A stretch of DNA of 49,202 bases, from NCBI GenBank assembly GCA_902772635.1, contig CACYBK010000079.1:1-49202 (forward strand). Direction: 5' to 3'. The first letter of the stretch is position 1; every line of letters begins with the position of its first letter. The notes below the pieces were generated by a model, which saw nothing but the letters and a program-made list of their open reading frames with translations, was not told the DNA's origin and searched no databases. The stretch comes from an uncultured Lachnospiraceae bacterium (GTDB taxonomy: Bacteria; Bacillota; Clostridia; Lachnospirales; Lachnospiraceae). Shown piece by piece: positions 8,146-20,200 of the stretch. The position numbers were made by a program, and so were the translations under genes.

Positions 8146-9287
8146 GAAGCCTTGACCTCTCTACGTTTCATAGACAATCTTTCCCAGAGGAGTGAAAGCG
8201 GATACGTTATCAGGAAGATAATGAGCGACAGCAGAAGTGTCGGTCCGATCGGAAGATCCTGCGTGCCTCTGATGCTGTAAAGCACAACATTTGTAAGCAT
8301 TACAACAAAGAACCAGTGGATCACGTAAACACGCGTGATATTACGGCTCAGGCTTACGACAAATTTCTTCAAAAAGCCCGGCATTATCTTCATTGCAAAA
8401 TAATATGCTCCGAGAATGCCGATGGCGAAGGCCACGTAGCCGATCGCATCATACCAGAGCGCGTGATAATAGCAGTTTTCACTGAAAAGAAGCGTCTCGC
8501 CGCTTGCCATCTGCCCGAATTCGAATTTGTATTCGATCACGAAGAAAGCGACCGAAGCGATCAGCGGGATAGGAAAGAGGCGAAGATAAAAGCTCTTCTT
8601 GTCATTGATATACAAAAGCAGCTTTCCGAAAAGATAACCGCACAGCGGGACTATGAACCAGTTGAGCAGCGGGAAATCCGACATGACATAAAGCCCTGCG
8701 CTATCCTCCGTTCCGATGAAGTGACCGAGCGCGATATTTGCTGCATTATTTCCGGTATCAAAATGGCGTATGAAGGAACCTGCAACAGACATCAAAACGG
8801 CGACAAGAAGCATCCATCTGTCCTTCAGTTTGAGATACTGAAGGAAGCCGAACAAAAGGAAGAAGAGCCCTGCGAACTGAAGCACGTCGTTTCCGAACAC
8901 GCGGTAGGGCAGTGGAGTGATGAATTTGTCTGCATCCTGTGTGATCGCATATCCGGTGAGATAAGGAATCAGGAAGCGAAGTACATTCAGGAGGAAGCCC
9001 GCGATAAAGAGAAAGAGCCCTCGTCTCATATTTTCGGCGGGGGTGTGTTTTCTCGAGAAATTGATGCAGGCGCCCATCGCAAAAAGAAACATCGGCGCTC
9101 CGAGCGGCTGACCTATTATGATATTGAAAAAGAACGGGATCGGCTCGTAAATGCGGTCGACCGGCGTACACTCTATTACAGTATGGACAAACGGGAGAAA
9201 GAACACAGGGACCGCCCTCGCAAGGTCGAACTCGTACTGCCTCCCATTGTTGACCGGAGAATCCGAAACAAAATCTCGTAATGACAA
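8142..9287 (-). CDS. Multi-pass membrane acyltransferase-like protein
   Basis: A 381-residue integral membrane protein with about ten hydrophobic helices. The opening Y-E-F-D-L-A-R-A followed by F-F-L-P-F-V-H and a later F-L-F-A-M-G resembles the acyltransferase-3 / heparan-alpha-glucosaminide N-acetyltransferase-like (DUF1624) superfamily, which moves acyl groups across or onto membrane-exposed substrates. The start is a TTG at 9285-9287 with AGAAGG 7 nt upstream. It forms a coupled pair with the RsbU-like phosphatase and diverges from the MATE-NRPS run. It could acylate a cell-surface glycan or the peptide product; neither is shown. Family assignment is moderate and substrate unknown. Confidence 0.7.
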   Translation of the reverse strand: MSLRDFVSDSPVNNGRQYEFDLARAVPVFFLPFVHTVIECTPVDRIYEPIPFFFNIIIGQPLGAPMFLFAMGACINFSRKHTPAENMRRGLFLFIAGFLLNVLRFLIPYLTGYAITQDADKFITPLPYRVFGNDVLQFAGLFFLLFGFLQYLKLKDRWMLLVAVLMSVAGSFIRHFDTGNNAANIALGHFIGTEDSAGLYVMSDFPLLNWFIVPLCGYLFGKLLLYINDKKSFYLRLFPIPLIASVAFFVIEYKFEFGQMASGETLLFSENCYYHALWYDAIGYVAFAIGILGAYYFAMKIMPGFLKKFVVSLSRNITRVYVIHWFFVVMLTNVVLYSIRGTQDLPIGPTLLLSLIIFLITYPLSLLWERLSMKRREVKAS

Positions 9288-9386
9288 AATAATACCTTCT
9301 TTTCAGTATCCAAATTTGAACGTATCATTTCCCATTTTACTCTTATCTTTTCTTTTTTTCCACCTACTATTAAAAATGGTCCCGGA

Positions 9387-9454
9387 AATGGTCCCAGGGG
9401 ACGGAGTCGAGGGACCATTAAAATGACCCCTCGACTCCGTCCCCTGGGACCATT
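9387..9454. repeat. GGGGACGG palindrome immediately upstream of the MATE-kinase gene
   Basis: Arms 9387-9413 and 9428-9454 (27 nt) are perfect reverse complements with core CCAGGGGACGGAGTCGAGGG. The 14-nt loop is ACCATTAAAATGAC. A broken extra copy (AATGGTCCCGG) precedes it at 9375-9385. The right arm ends 14 nt before ATG 9469, where no ribosome binding site is visible. It differs from 23701-23983 by one base of the core (TCGAGGG versus TCAAGGG). Confidence 0.9.
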
Positions 9455-9468
9455 ATAATAAAAGCACT

Positions 9469-11226
9469 ATGGAAAGAAACGACAGACTCATCAGAAAAAA
9501 GATCAAAAGATATATGCTGACGGGGGTCATGACGACAGTTGCGCTGCAGCTGGGGAATGTGGTTGACGCGATGATCGTCGGAAATCTTCTTGGGAGCATG
9601 GGAAACGGCGCCATCAATGCGTCCACGCCGTTTCTTTATATCCTGCAGGCCGCAGCTATTTTGATGGGGTCGGGAGGCGCCGTCAGTATAGCCATACTTC
9701 TTGGAAAGCGCGAGATCGATTCCGCAGGAAGGGTAATGGGACTTTGCATAGTCACAAGCCTTGTCTACCCTTTGATATTCACCTGTCTGTCTCCTTTGAT
9801 CGTGCCGCTCTACACGGGGCATTTTTCGGCCGCACCACAGCTTTTTGAAATGGTCAGGAGCATAACAACTGTTTATTCCCTTGGCATGCCGATAATATCC
9901 TTCGTTCTCGTGATGGCCTATCTAATAAATGTGGATAATAATCCCGGTATGGCGACAAAGCTGCATATTACTTCAAATGCCGTAAATCTCGTCCTTGACT
10001 TCATCCTGGTAAAATTCACGCCCCTTGGCATAACAGGGGCCGCGTTGTCAACTGTCATCGGGTATCTCGTGGCGGGGCTCATCTTTATCCCGCGTTATTT
10101 CAAAAGCAGCGGCCGGATGGTCACTCCGGTGTTCAAGGGACTTTTCAAAAGCAAAGACCTTGGCCTCTCGACTGTAAAGAACGGCTTCCCGAATCTTGCC
10201 TACCTTGTAATGACAGTGATCAGCGTCTCGATCCTCAATTCAAATATCATAAGAGTTCTCGGCGATTCATATTTTTCCGCCTATTCAGTCACGGCAAATA
10301 CCCAGCTCATAGTCCAGATGTTTTTGAACGGTGTTTCATCCACTATTGCCTCAGTAGCCGGCGTGCTCTTCGGAGAAAAGGATTACTTTGGAATGCGGCG
10401 GGTATTTTCGCGCGTGATGAAGATCGCCCTGCTCATCAGCCTGATCATAATGGCGGTCTTCCTGATAGTCCCGCAGGGCGTTGCGGCGCTTTACGGTTTT
10501 GACAATGATAATGTAAGAGGGGAGCTTATGACCGGTATCCGCCTGTTCTCAATGAGCTTTGTCTTTTTCTCGCTTAATGCCCTGACGCAGAACTACTACA
10601 GGACGATCGGTCAGACCTTCCTTTCAACCATAAGCAGCGTATTTCAGCTTCTTTTGCTGAAGATACCTTTGATGCTTGCATTCATGCATATCTTCGGCTT
10701 TACGGGGCTTTTTGCCGCTATAATAATGAGCGAGCTTTTGGCCTTTATCATCGTAAATATTTTGAGGCTTATCATGCAGCATGCAAAAAAGGTCCCGCAA
10801 AAGGGCTTTCTCGCGATACCGGAAAAGAACGAAGGAGCGATCTTAGATATTTCGATTTCCGGCAGCGACAAGGAGGCGGTCCGGGTTTCGGAAAGGATAA
10901 TAGACTACTGCCGAAATGACGGGATATCGGAGAGTAATGCGCAGACTCTCGGAATAGCCGCAGAGGAGCTCATTGACAATATTGCAAGACACGGCTACAG
11001 GGAATCAGAGGATAAGGATATAGATGTCTGTCTTTCCAAAACAGAAGGGAAGTATTATCTTCGGCTTCGTGACGACGGGATGCCCTTTGACCCTGCCGCC
11101 TATGTGCCTGAGGAAGGCGAAGAAACTGAGTTTGGGGGGCTTAAGATGTTAAAGAGTATGGGGGTAAGGATGAATTACGTCAGAACGCTGAATCTGAACA
11201 ATACAGTGATTGAGGTAAAAATATAG
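9469..11226 (+). CDS. MATE-family efflux transporter fused to an RsbW-like ATPase/kinase domain
   Basis: A 585-residue protein, about 130 longer than a normal MATE transporter. Residues 1-435 carry about 12 TM helices with MATE features (V-V-D-A-M-I-V-G-N-L-L-G near the N-terminus). Residues about 465-585 form a GHKL/HATPase_c_2 domain of the anti-sigma kinase type: the N-box A-E-E-L-I-D-N-I, then D-D-G-M-P-F-D-P, then G-G-L-K-M-L. RsbW-type domains phosphorylate STAS proteins and bind partner proteins. The gene sits 39 nt upstream of the NRPS gene and presumably exports its product, while the tail may sense or set phosphorylation of the STAS protein at 20263. There is no clear ribosome binding site before ATG 9469, because the palindrome lies there; a later in-frame Met16 is the alternative start. 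Confidence 0.9.
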   Translation: MERNDRLIRKKIKRYMLTGVMTTVALQLGNVVDAMIVGNLLGSMGNGAINASTPFLYILQAAAILMGSGGAVSIAILLGKREIDSAGRVMGLCIVTSLVYPLIFTCLSPLIVPLYTGHFSAAPQLFEMVRSITTVYSLGMPIISFVLVMAYLINVDNNPGMATKLHITSNAVNLVLDFILVKFTPLGITGAALSTVIGYLVAGLIFIPRYFKSSGRMVTPVFKGLFKSKDLGLSTVKNGFPNLAYLVMTVISVSILNSNIIRVLGDSYFSAYSVTANTQLIVQMFLNGVSSTIASVAGVLFGEKDYFGMRRVFSRVMKIALLISLIIMAVFLIVPQGVAALYGFDNDNVRGELMTGIRLFSMSFVFFSLNALTQNYYRTIGQTFLSTISSVFQLLLLKIPLMLAFMHIFGFTGLFAAIIMSELLAFIIVNILRLIMQHAKKVPQKGFLAIPEKNEGAILDISISGSDKEAVRVSERIIDYCRNDGISESNAQTLGIAAEELIDNIARHGYRESEDKDIDVCLSKTEGKYYLRLRDDGMPFDPAAYVPEEGEETEFGGLKMLKSMGVRMNYVRTLNLNNTVIEVKI

Positions 11227-11265
11227 GACAGTAATATTAATAGCAGGAAACGACAGGAGGGGAAA

Positions 11266-14200
11266 ATGCAGGAATATGTAAGGCTTCTTTTGGAAGCAGG
11301 GGAAAACTTTTCAAAGAATCCCGCTCTCATAGACCGCAGGGGTGAGAGAGTCACGGATTACAAAACCTTTTCATTATTCATGAAAAAGGCCGCCTCGTGG
11401 ATATACAAAAAAGGACTCACGGAGAGGTCCTTCATCCCGGTGAGGCTTGAGTCCTCGATGGAGTATGCGGCGTGCGTCTGCGGGATCTGGCTTTCCGGGC
11501 ATATCGCGGTCCCGATGGGGGCTTCATTTCCGGCTGAGCGCGTCAAATATATATGCTTAAACTGCGAGGCTCCCTTCATAATCGATGAGGATGCCGTTAA
11601 AGAGATAATGGAGCAGGAGCCTCTTGATATATCCGTATTCCCTGAATCAAAGGACAGTGACACCGCGCTGTTACTCTATACCTCAGGCTCGACCGGAATG
11701 CCGAAGGGCATACTTCATACCTTTGAGGGACTTCTTAACAACCAGCGCATGGGGAACCGGCCCGTATACGAGACGGGGCAGGCCTGGGCCATGGGCGCTC
11801 CCTTTTATTTTGTCGCATCAGTGGCAGTCTACAAGGTGCTTACCATGGGAGGCGCCGTGCATCTTCTTGATGAAGAGACGATGCGCGATGTCGGAAAGCT
11901 TGAAGAATATTATGCCGCCCACCATATCACTGTCGGCTTCATAAGCCCGTCAGTCCTTTCAAATTTCCACAGCCGGGACGAGTCACTGAAGATTGTCATG
12001 ACAGGAAGCGAGAGGCTTACGGGACAGTGCAGCAGAGAGGGCTACAAGCTCTTCAACAATTACGGGATGAGTGAGACCATGGGCACGGTCTGCTCCTTCC
12101 TTGTGGACAAGCCCTATGATACAACTCCGGTCGGGATACCGCCGGAAACCTCTGTCTGGGCGCTTCTTGATGATAATATGGATCCGGTCAAAGACGGCGA
12201 AGAGGGAGAATACTGTACAAAGGGGCCTTACACAAAAGGCTATTTCAAGGATCCAGAGGCTACCGAAAAGCTCTTCAGAGGCGGCTGGCTTCATACAGGC
12301 GATATCTTAAAAAAGCTTCCCGACGGAAACCTCGTCTATATCAACCGAAAGGACTGGATGGTCAAGATCAACGGACAGCGTGTTGAGCCCGGTGAGATCG
12401 AAAACGTCCTTCGGGCACTTCCCGGAATTTCAGGAGCTGTTGTGAAGGCAGTCAAGGGAGCGGGAGGACAGGTGGTTCTCTGCGCTTATTACACCGGAGA
12501 GAGTTTTTCTGATGATGAACTTTCTGAAAAGCTTTCAGAAAAACTTGCGCCCTACATGGTGCCCGGATTTTTCACCCATCTTGACAAATTCCCCATCAAT
12601 CAAAACGGAAAGATAGACAGAAAGAATCTTCCGGAGCCTGATATCATGAGCAGGAGAGCAGAATATGCGCCTCCAAAGAACGACACGGAGTCCATGCTCT
12701 GCCGGGCTTTTGAGGACGCACTTTCGGCGAGCCAGGTCGGAAGAGATGATGATTTCTTTTCGATGGGCGGCGACAGCATAAGGGTAATGAAGCTTATCAC
12801 AGCCTGCCCTGAGCTTGACCTTACAAGTAAACAGGTCTACGCATTAAGGACTCCCGCGAAGATAGCGGAGGAATGCATCAAAAAAGGCTCTTCGAAGGTA
12901 AGGGAAAAGAAGGACAGATACCCTCTTTCATCCTCACAGCTTGGTATCTATATCGAATCCATGAACCGGGACGGGGAGGCGGTTTACAACAATCCTATCC
13001 TCCTTCGGCTTTCCGATTCGATCGATATGGAAAAGCTGGCACGCGCCTGTGAGGCAGTAGTGGCGGCCCATCCCTTTATCAAGCTTTCCCTTGAAACCGA
13101 CGAAAACGGGGATCCGATCCAGGTCAGACGGGACGACGAACCCTATAGCCAGGCGATAGAGCACCTTTCAAAAAAGGAATTTGAAGAAATAATGCCGACT
13201 CTTCAAAAGCCCTTCAGACTCCTTTCTGACAAGCTTTTCAGGATCCGCCTATTTGAAGTTGGGGAAAAGAAATATCTCTTTACGGATCTTCATCATATTA
13301 TCTTTGACGGTTCATCAATGCTTGTAATGATAAAGGATCTTGAAAGAGCCTACCTCGGCGGAGAGCTTGAACGCGAGACCTATAGCGGCTTTGAAGTCGC
13401 AGAGGACGAGAAGGAGAAGCGTGATGAGCTCTATGAGGATGCGAGAAAGTGGTATCTTGACACCTTCTCAGGAGTGGAGGCTGACAGTCTTCCGATCCCT
13501 GACAAAAACGAAAAAGAAATGTCATTTGGGGTAAGAACTCTTGATCTTGCACTTGAAGCGTCGGAGGTTGAAGCACTTTGCCAGAGGTGCGCTGTCACTG
13601 AGAATATCTACGCGACTGCTGCCTTCGGACTTTTGATGGGGCTTTACTCAGGCATGAACGAAGCCCTGTTTTCAACGATATACAACGGTCGCGATTCCCT
13701 TCGCACAAGGCGAACGATCGGAATGCTCGTAAAGACATTACCTGTATACAGCCGCTTTGAAAAGGATGAAGAGGTAAGGGATTATCTTCAAAAGGCAAGG
13801 GAGCAGATGCTTTCCTGTATGAACAATGACATCTATCCCTTCTCTGAGCTTTCGGCGGAGACCGGGATCACAAGCCGGCTCCTCTTTGTATATCAGGGCG
13901 ATGTGCTCAGTGTCGGCGGCTTTGCGGGAGAGCCGGTGGAGAGGATACCGTTGATGGACAATGCCACCGGAGAGTTTCTCGCGATCCAGATGTATCGGCA
14001 GGACGGCACATACAATGTCCGTGCCGAATACAGGAGCGATATGTATTCGGAGGAATTTGTCGATATCATCCTCCGGAGCTTTGAGACTGTCCTTAAGAAG
14101 ATGCTTTCAGCAGAGACGGTTGGAGAGATATCGGTCTCAAGCTACATTGAACTTGAAAGGCTGCACGAGCTGAACAGGACTGAGAGCGACTACGACAGGT

Positions 14201-17200
14201 CAAAGTCCGTGGTCGATCTCTTCAGGGAGGCAGCAGGAAAGTATAAAGATAATATCGCTGTCATCTATGAGGACGAGGAATGCACATACGAAGATGTTGA
14301 CAGGATTTCGGACAACATAGCTTTCTTTATTGAAAAGCAGGGACTTTCGAGGGGAGATGTTGTATCGATCCTGATCCCGAGAGGTGTATATCAGGCAATC
14401 GCCTCTCTTGGAGCGCTAAAGGCAGGCTGCGCTTATCAGCCGCTTGATGCCACCTATCCGCCTGAGAGGCTCAACTTCATGATAGAGGATGCGGCGGCAA
14501 AGCTTCTTATCACAACAGATGAGCTTTCCGGCCTCGCAAACAAATATGACGGAAAGAGGCTGACACTTAATGAGATCGATAGTCTTTTGGATGGAAAGCC
14601 CAAAAACGATCCGGCGCCCGAAGACACCTTTATCCTTCTTTATACCTCCGGCAGCACCGGAGTTCCGAAGGGCGTGAGGCTTACTCACAGAAACCTTGTC
14701 TGCTTCATAAACTGGTATATAAAATTTTACGAGCTTTCGGAAAAGGACAGGGTCGGGCAATATGCCTCATACGGCTTTGACGCCTGCATGATGGATATGT
14801 ATCCGGCGCTCTCGGCGGGGGCTGCGGTCTGCATCGTTCCGGAGGAGATGAGGCTCGATCTCAATGCCATGAACGATTATTTCATAAGGCACCGGGTCAG
14901 CCTTTCCTTCATGACGACACAGGTGGGGCGGCAGTTTGCATCTGAGATGGAAAATCCTTTTCTTCGCGCGATCTCAGTCGGCGGAGAAAAGCTCGCGTCG
15001 ATGGAGCCGCCGAAGGGAGTCAATTTCTATAATCTCTACGGACCTACGGAATGTACCATCCTTGCCACGATCTATCCCGTAACGAAAAGGGAGGATAATA
15101 TCGCGATCGGGCATCCTCTTTCGGATGTTAAATGCTATGTGGTCGATCCTTTCGGACATCTGCTTCCGCCCGGTGCTCTGGGCGAGCTTGTTATCGCGGG
15201 GCCTCATGTGGGAGCGGGTTATCTCAACAGGCCTGAAAAGACGGCTGAGGTATTTATCAAAAATCCGTATGATACAGGTGAATATGAGAATGCCTACAAG
15301 ACCGGCGATATTGTACGTTTCAGGACAGACGGTGAGATAGAATTCATCGGACGAAGGGACGGACAGGTGAAGATCCACGGCTTCCGTATCGAGCTTTCAG
15401 AAGTCGAGGCTGTGATCCGCGATTTCCCCGGAATAAAGGATGCAGCAGTTGTCGCAAAAGATCTTGGAGCGGACGGAAAGGCAGTAGCTGCATACTTTGT
15501 CGCGGATGAGACCATTTCACCCAAAGATATCTCAGAGTTCATAAGGGAAAGAAAACCGCCCTACATGGTGCCTGCTTCCATCATGCAGCTTGACAAGATT
15601 CCCTTGAACCAGAACGGAAAGGTGAACAAAAAGGCGCTTCCGGAGCCTGTGATCGAGGCCGCTGAGGAAGAGAGCGCTCATGTCGACAATGTCCTTGAGA
15701 AGGAACTGAAGAAAATGATTGGCGAAGCTCTCAATATGGAAGAGCCGCCTCTTAATACCGCGCTTGAATATCTCGGCTTTACGAGCCTTTCCATGATCAG
15801 GCTCTCAACAAGGCTGTTCAAGGGCTTTGGCGTCAATATTCCCGTAAAGGAGATGAAGGACAAGACCATTACCGATATTGAAAATCTCATCCTTTCAGAG
15901 TGGATCAAAGGACAGGGCGCAGGAGCGAAAGAGCAGAAAGAGACAGATATAAAGAATTCGCCGCTTTCCGCTTCACAGAGCGGGATCTATGTGGACTGCA
16001 TGAGAAATCCCGATCTTACTACCTACAATATCCCGTCAGTTCTCACTTTCGTATCTTCCACAGAGCCTGAAGACCTCATAAAGGCACTTGGCAGCATATT
16101 GAAAGCCCACCCTTCGTTGTTTGTGCATTTTGATATCATCGACAATCAGGTCATGGCTATACGGGATGAGGTCAGCCTTCCTGATATTCCTGTGCTTTCC
16201 TTGAGTGAGGAGGAATGTAAAGCGTTCAAAGACAGCTTTGTAAAGCCCTTCCATCTGAACAGGGGACCGCTGTTTGATCTCGCGGTTGTAAAGACTCCTG
16301 AAAATGTGAAGCTTTTTACCGATTTCCATCATCTCGTATTTGACGGCTTTTCAATGAGCGTGTTTTTGAAGGAGCTTTCAAAGACACTTAAAAAGGGCGG
16401 TGAGATTGAAACTGAGGGAGCCTCATATTTCACCTATGTCAGGAATCAGAAGGAAATGCTGTCTTCCGACGCAGGGGCTTCTTATGAAAAATATTTTGAA
16501 GAGCTACTGTCAGATTTTGAATCGACTACAGAGCTTCCCGCGGATCTGAGAAACGAAAGCGCGGATGGAAACAAGCGCTTCTTGTATAAGGACATCGATG
16601 AGTCCCTGACCGGGGCATTCTGTAAGACACCGGGGATAGATGAGCCGGGGCTCTTCCTTGCGGCGCTTGACTATACTCTGGCAAGGCTCACAGGCTCTGA
16701 TAATGTTTATATCACGACGATCTCAAGCGGAAGAAGTGATGTCCGTTTTTCAGAGACATTTGGAATGTTTGTAAATACGCTTCCCCTTGCCGCAAAGCTT
16801 TCGGATGGAAGCGTTTTGGACTTTGTAAGGGAGGTCAGTGCAGGACTTTCAAATGCCATAGCGCATGAGAATTATCCATTCGCAGATATAGCCGCAAAAT
16901 GGGGCTTTAACGCAAATGTGATGTATGAATATCAAAGGGGTGTGGTTGAAAAGCCCGATATCCCGGGGCTTTCATCGGTAGAGGGGATAGAGTCCGGAAA
17001 GAGCAAATTCGGTATTACTGTAAGGATAATCGACAGAGATCAAAAAGCAGCAATAGAAGTTGAATACAATGACGCCCTGTATTCTGAAAATGCGATAGAG
17101 GAATTCCTGAAATCCTATTCTATTGTGATCGAAAAATTTGAGACTCAGGGCCGTGACAGGCTTCGCAGCATCACGCTTCTTGACAGTGAAAGAGAAGAAG

Positions 17201-20200
17201 AGCTTTCGGGCTTCCGTGAGAGGCCTGAAAAAGCGGATATTCCGGAGGATATTCTTTTTCATTCAGGAATAGAGCGCTTTGCAGGCATTATGCCGGAGAA
17301 GCTTGCTATCACTGCCTGTGACGGGGATTATACCTACAAAGAGCTTGATGAAAACGCGAACCGCGTTGCAAACGCTCTTATCAAGAGGGGCGTAAATAGA
17401 GGCAGCAGGGTGGTGCTCCTTCTTCCGAGGACAGCAAGAGTATTCTTCGCGCTCTACGGCGTATTAAAGGCGGGAGGCGCCTATATTCCCTGCGATCCGA
17501 CCTATCCCACGGAGAGGATCAAGCATATCATCGATGACTCAAATGCCGCTCTTGTAATAACGGATTCTGAGAGGCTTTTACGTTTTTCCGAGAGACCGGT
17601 GGTCGACATAGAGGAACTTCTCAAGGAGGAAAACAAAGAGAAACCGGATGTAAAGATAACGCCCGATGACCTTGCCTATCTCATCTACACCTCGGGCTCC
17701 ACCGGAAAGCCGAAGGGCGTTATGCTGAGGCACAGAGGGATAGTGAATTATGTCACCGATCACAAAGAAAATATCCTCGTGCATGGAATGGTTGAAAGAG
17801 GCCATGTCATTACGGCAGTGACTACATTATCTTTTGACTTTTCAATAAAGGAGTGGGGAGCGCCTCTCTTTAACGGCCTCACCCTTTCCTTCGCGGCAGA
17901 TGATGAGACAAATGATGCGCTGCGTCTTGCGGCGAGGATGAAGAAGACCGGGACCGATATTTTCAGCTCGACTCCTTCAAGGCTCCTTACATTGATGGAG
18001 TCTGGTGAATTCAGAGAGGCGCTTTCAAACTGCGTAGTGGTAATAAACGGCGGCGAGAAATATCCGGAGCAGCTTCTTAAACTCCTGAAGGAGAAGAAGG
18101 ACAGGCTCATATTCAATACCTACGGGCCTACTGAGACGACTGTATCATCAAACACCCAGGAGCTTTCAAACTATGATACTGTAAATGTCGGACGCCCGCT
18201 TCCGGGCGTTAAGGAGTTCATAGTAGACTCTGACGGAAACGAATTGCCCTGCAATGTGACAGGAGAGCTCTATATAGGCGGGATCGGCGTTGCGGCAGGC
18301 TATAATGATCTGCCGGAGATGACAGCCGAGAAATTCGTGGATTACAATGGCATTCGGATCTATAAGTCCGGCGATTTCGCGCGCTGGACGAAGAAGGGCG
18401 ATGTCGAGATCCTCGGGCGAAAGGACAATCAGATCAAGCTCCGCGGCCTTCGTATAGAACTTGATGAAGTCGATGCGGTCCTTTCGTCGCAGCCGGGAAT
18501 TGAGCGTTCTGCGATAAAGATCGAAAAGATCAACGGCATAGAGCATCTCTGCGCCTGGTTTACAGCGGATCACCCTGTCAATATCGGAGAGCTGAAAAAA
18601 GAGCTTTCAAAGACGCTTACGAATTACATGGTGCCTACTGCCTATATGCAGCTTGATGAAATGCCCTATACTCCAAACGGCAAGCTTGACTTAAAGAACC
18701 TGCCGATCCCTGAGCTTTATCGATCAGGTAACAGCGAGGCCGCCGAAAATGAGACAGAGAAGGTCTTTTGCGACATCTTCGGAAGGCTCCTTCATGTGGA
18801 AAATGTAGGCGCGACCGAAAACTTCTTTGAGCTTGGCGGTACATCGCTTCTTGTAACAAATGTGGTCATCGAGGCGGGAAACGCAGGCTATACGATCGCA
18901 TTCGCCGATGTATTTGACAATCCTACTCCAAGAGCCCTCGCATTGATCGCAGGCGGTACTTCAGAAGGCAAAGGCGCGGGCGCTTCCGTATCTTCGGACA
19001 GCGGGATCACAGATTATGACTACGGAAAGATCGATGAACTCCTTCAGAAAAATACGCTTTCAAGCTTTAAGGAAGGCAGCCTCCGGGAGCTTGGAAACGT
19101 GCTTCTGACCGGGGCTACGGGGTATCTCGGGATCCATATCCTGCATGAGCTGATCGAGAATGAAAGCAAGGAAAACAAGATATATTGCCTCCTTCGCTCA
19201 CAAAAGGATCTGACTGCGGCGGACAAGCTCCTTCGGCTTTATTTCTATTATTTTGATAAAAACCTTGAAGAGCTTGTCGGGAAGCGGATCTTTGTTGTGG
19301 AAGGGGATGTTACGGACGCTTCAGTTCTCGATGGCATTATCGATAAGGAGATAGACACAGTAATAAATTGTGCGGCCGTTGTAAGGCACTTCGCGAGCGG
19401 TACCCAGATCGAGGACGTAAATGTTGGAGGGGCTGTAAATCTCATAGATTTCTGCCTTAAGAAAAATGCGGCCCTCATCCAGACCTCTACCATGAGTGTT
19501 GTAAGCTCGGCTTATAAGGACAGCATTCCGGAAGGATTTTTGCCTGACGAGAAGAGCCTTTACTTTGATCAGCTTCTCGAAAACAAATATATTCATTCGA
19601 AGTTCCTTGCGGAGCGCGCAGTGCTTGAGGCAGTGGCTGAAAAGGGCCTTCGGGGAAAGATAATGCGCTACGGAAATCTTGCGGCAAGGCACTCGGACGG
19701 GGAATTTCAGATCAATTTCTCAACAAATTCCGCGATGGGGAGGCTGAAAGCCTTTGTAATGCTCGGCTGCGCTGCCTTTGAACAGCTTGATACGACAATG
19801 GAGTTTTCACCGATAGACGCGGTGGCAAGGGCTACGGTCGCGCTTTCAAAGACTCCGGAGACTTGCACGCTTTTCCATGTTTTCAACAACCAGAATATCT
19901 CAATGGAGGGCATCTTCAGCGAGCTCAACAATCTCGGGTATGAAATTGACTACGTTGAAAGAGAGGAATATGCAAAAGCCTTTCAAGCGGCCCAGAATGA
20001 TCCCAAGAGGGCGGCATCACTTACAAGCATCATGGCTTATATGCACTCACCCGGCGGACGGGAGACGGTAAGGCTTACGCGGCAGTGCGAATACACGATG
20101 CAGGTGCTCTATCGGCTGAAGTTTGCATGGCCCGTCACAACCTGGGATTATATTGAACGCTTTGTATCGACACTTAGCGGGCTTGGATTTTTTGAGGAAG

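Noticed and set aside
8316-9281. Long open frame (321 codons) on the plus strand opposite the acyltransferase gene
   Set aside because: Its product is a charged, low-complexity sequence without recognisable domain, whereas the minus frame gives a coherent membrane protein with a ribosome binding site and a coupled neighbour.
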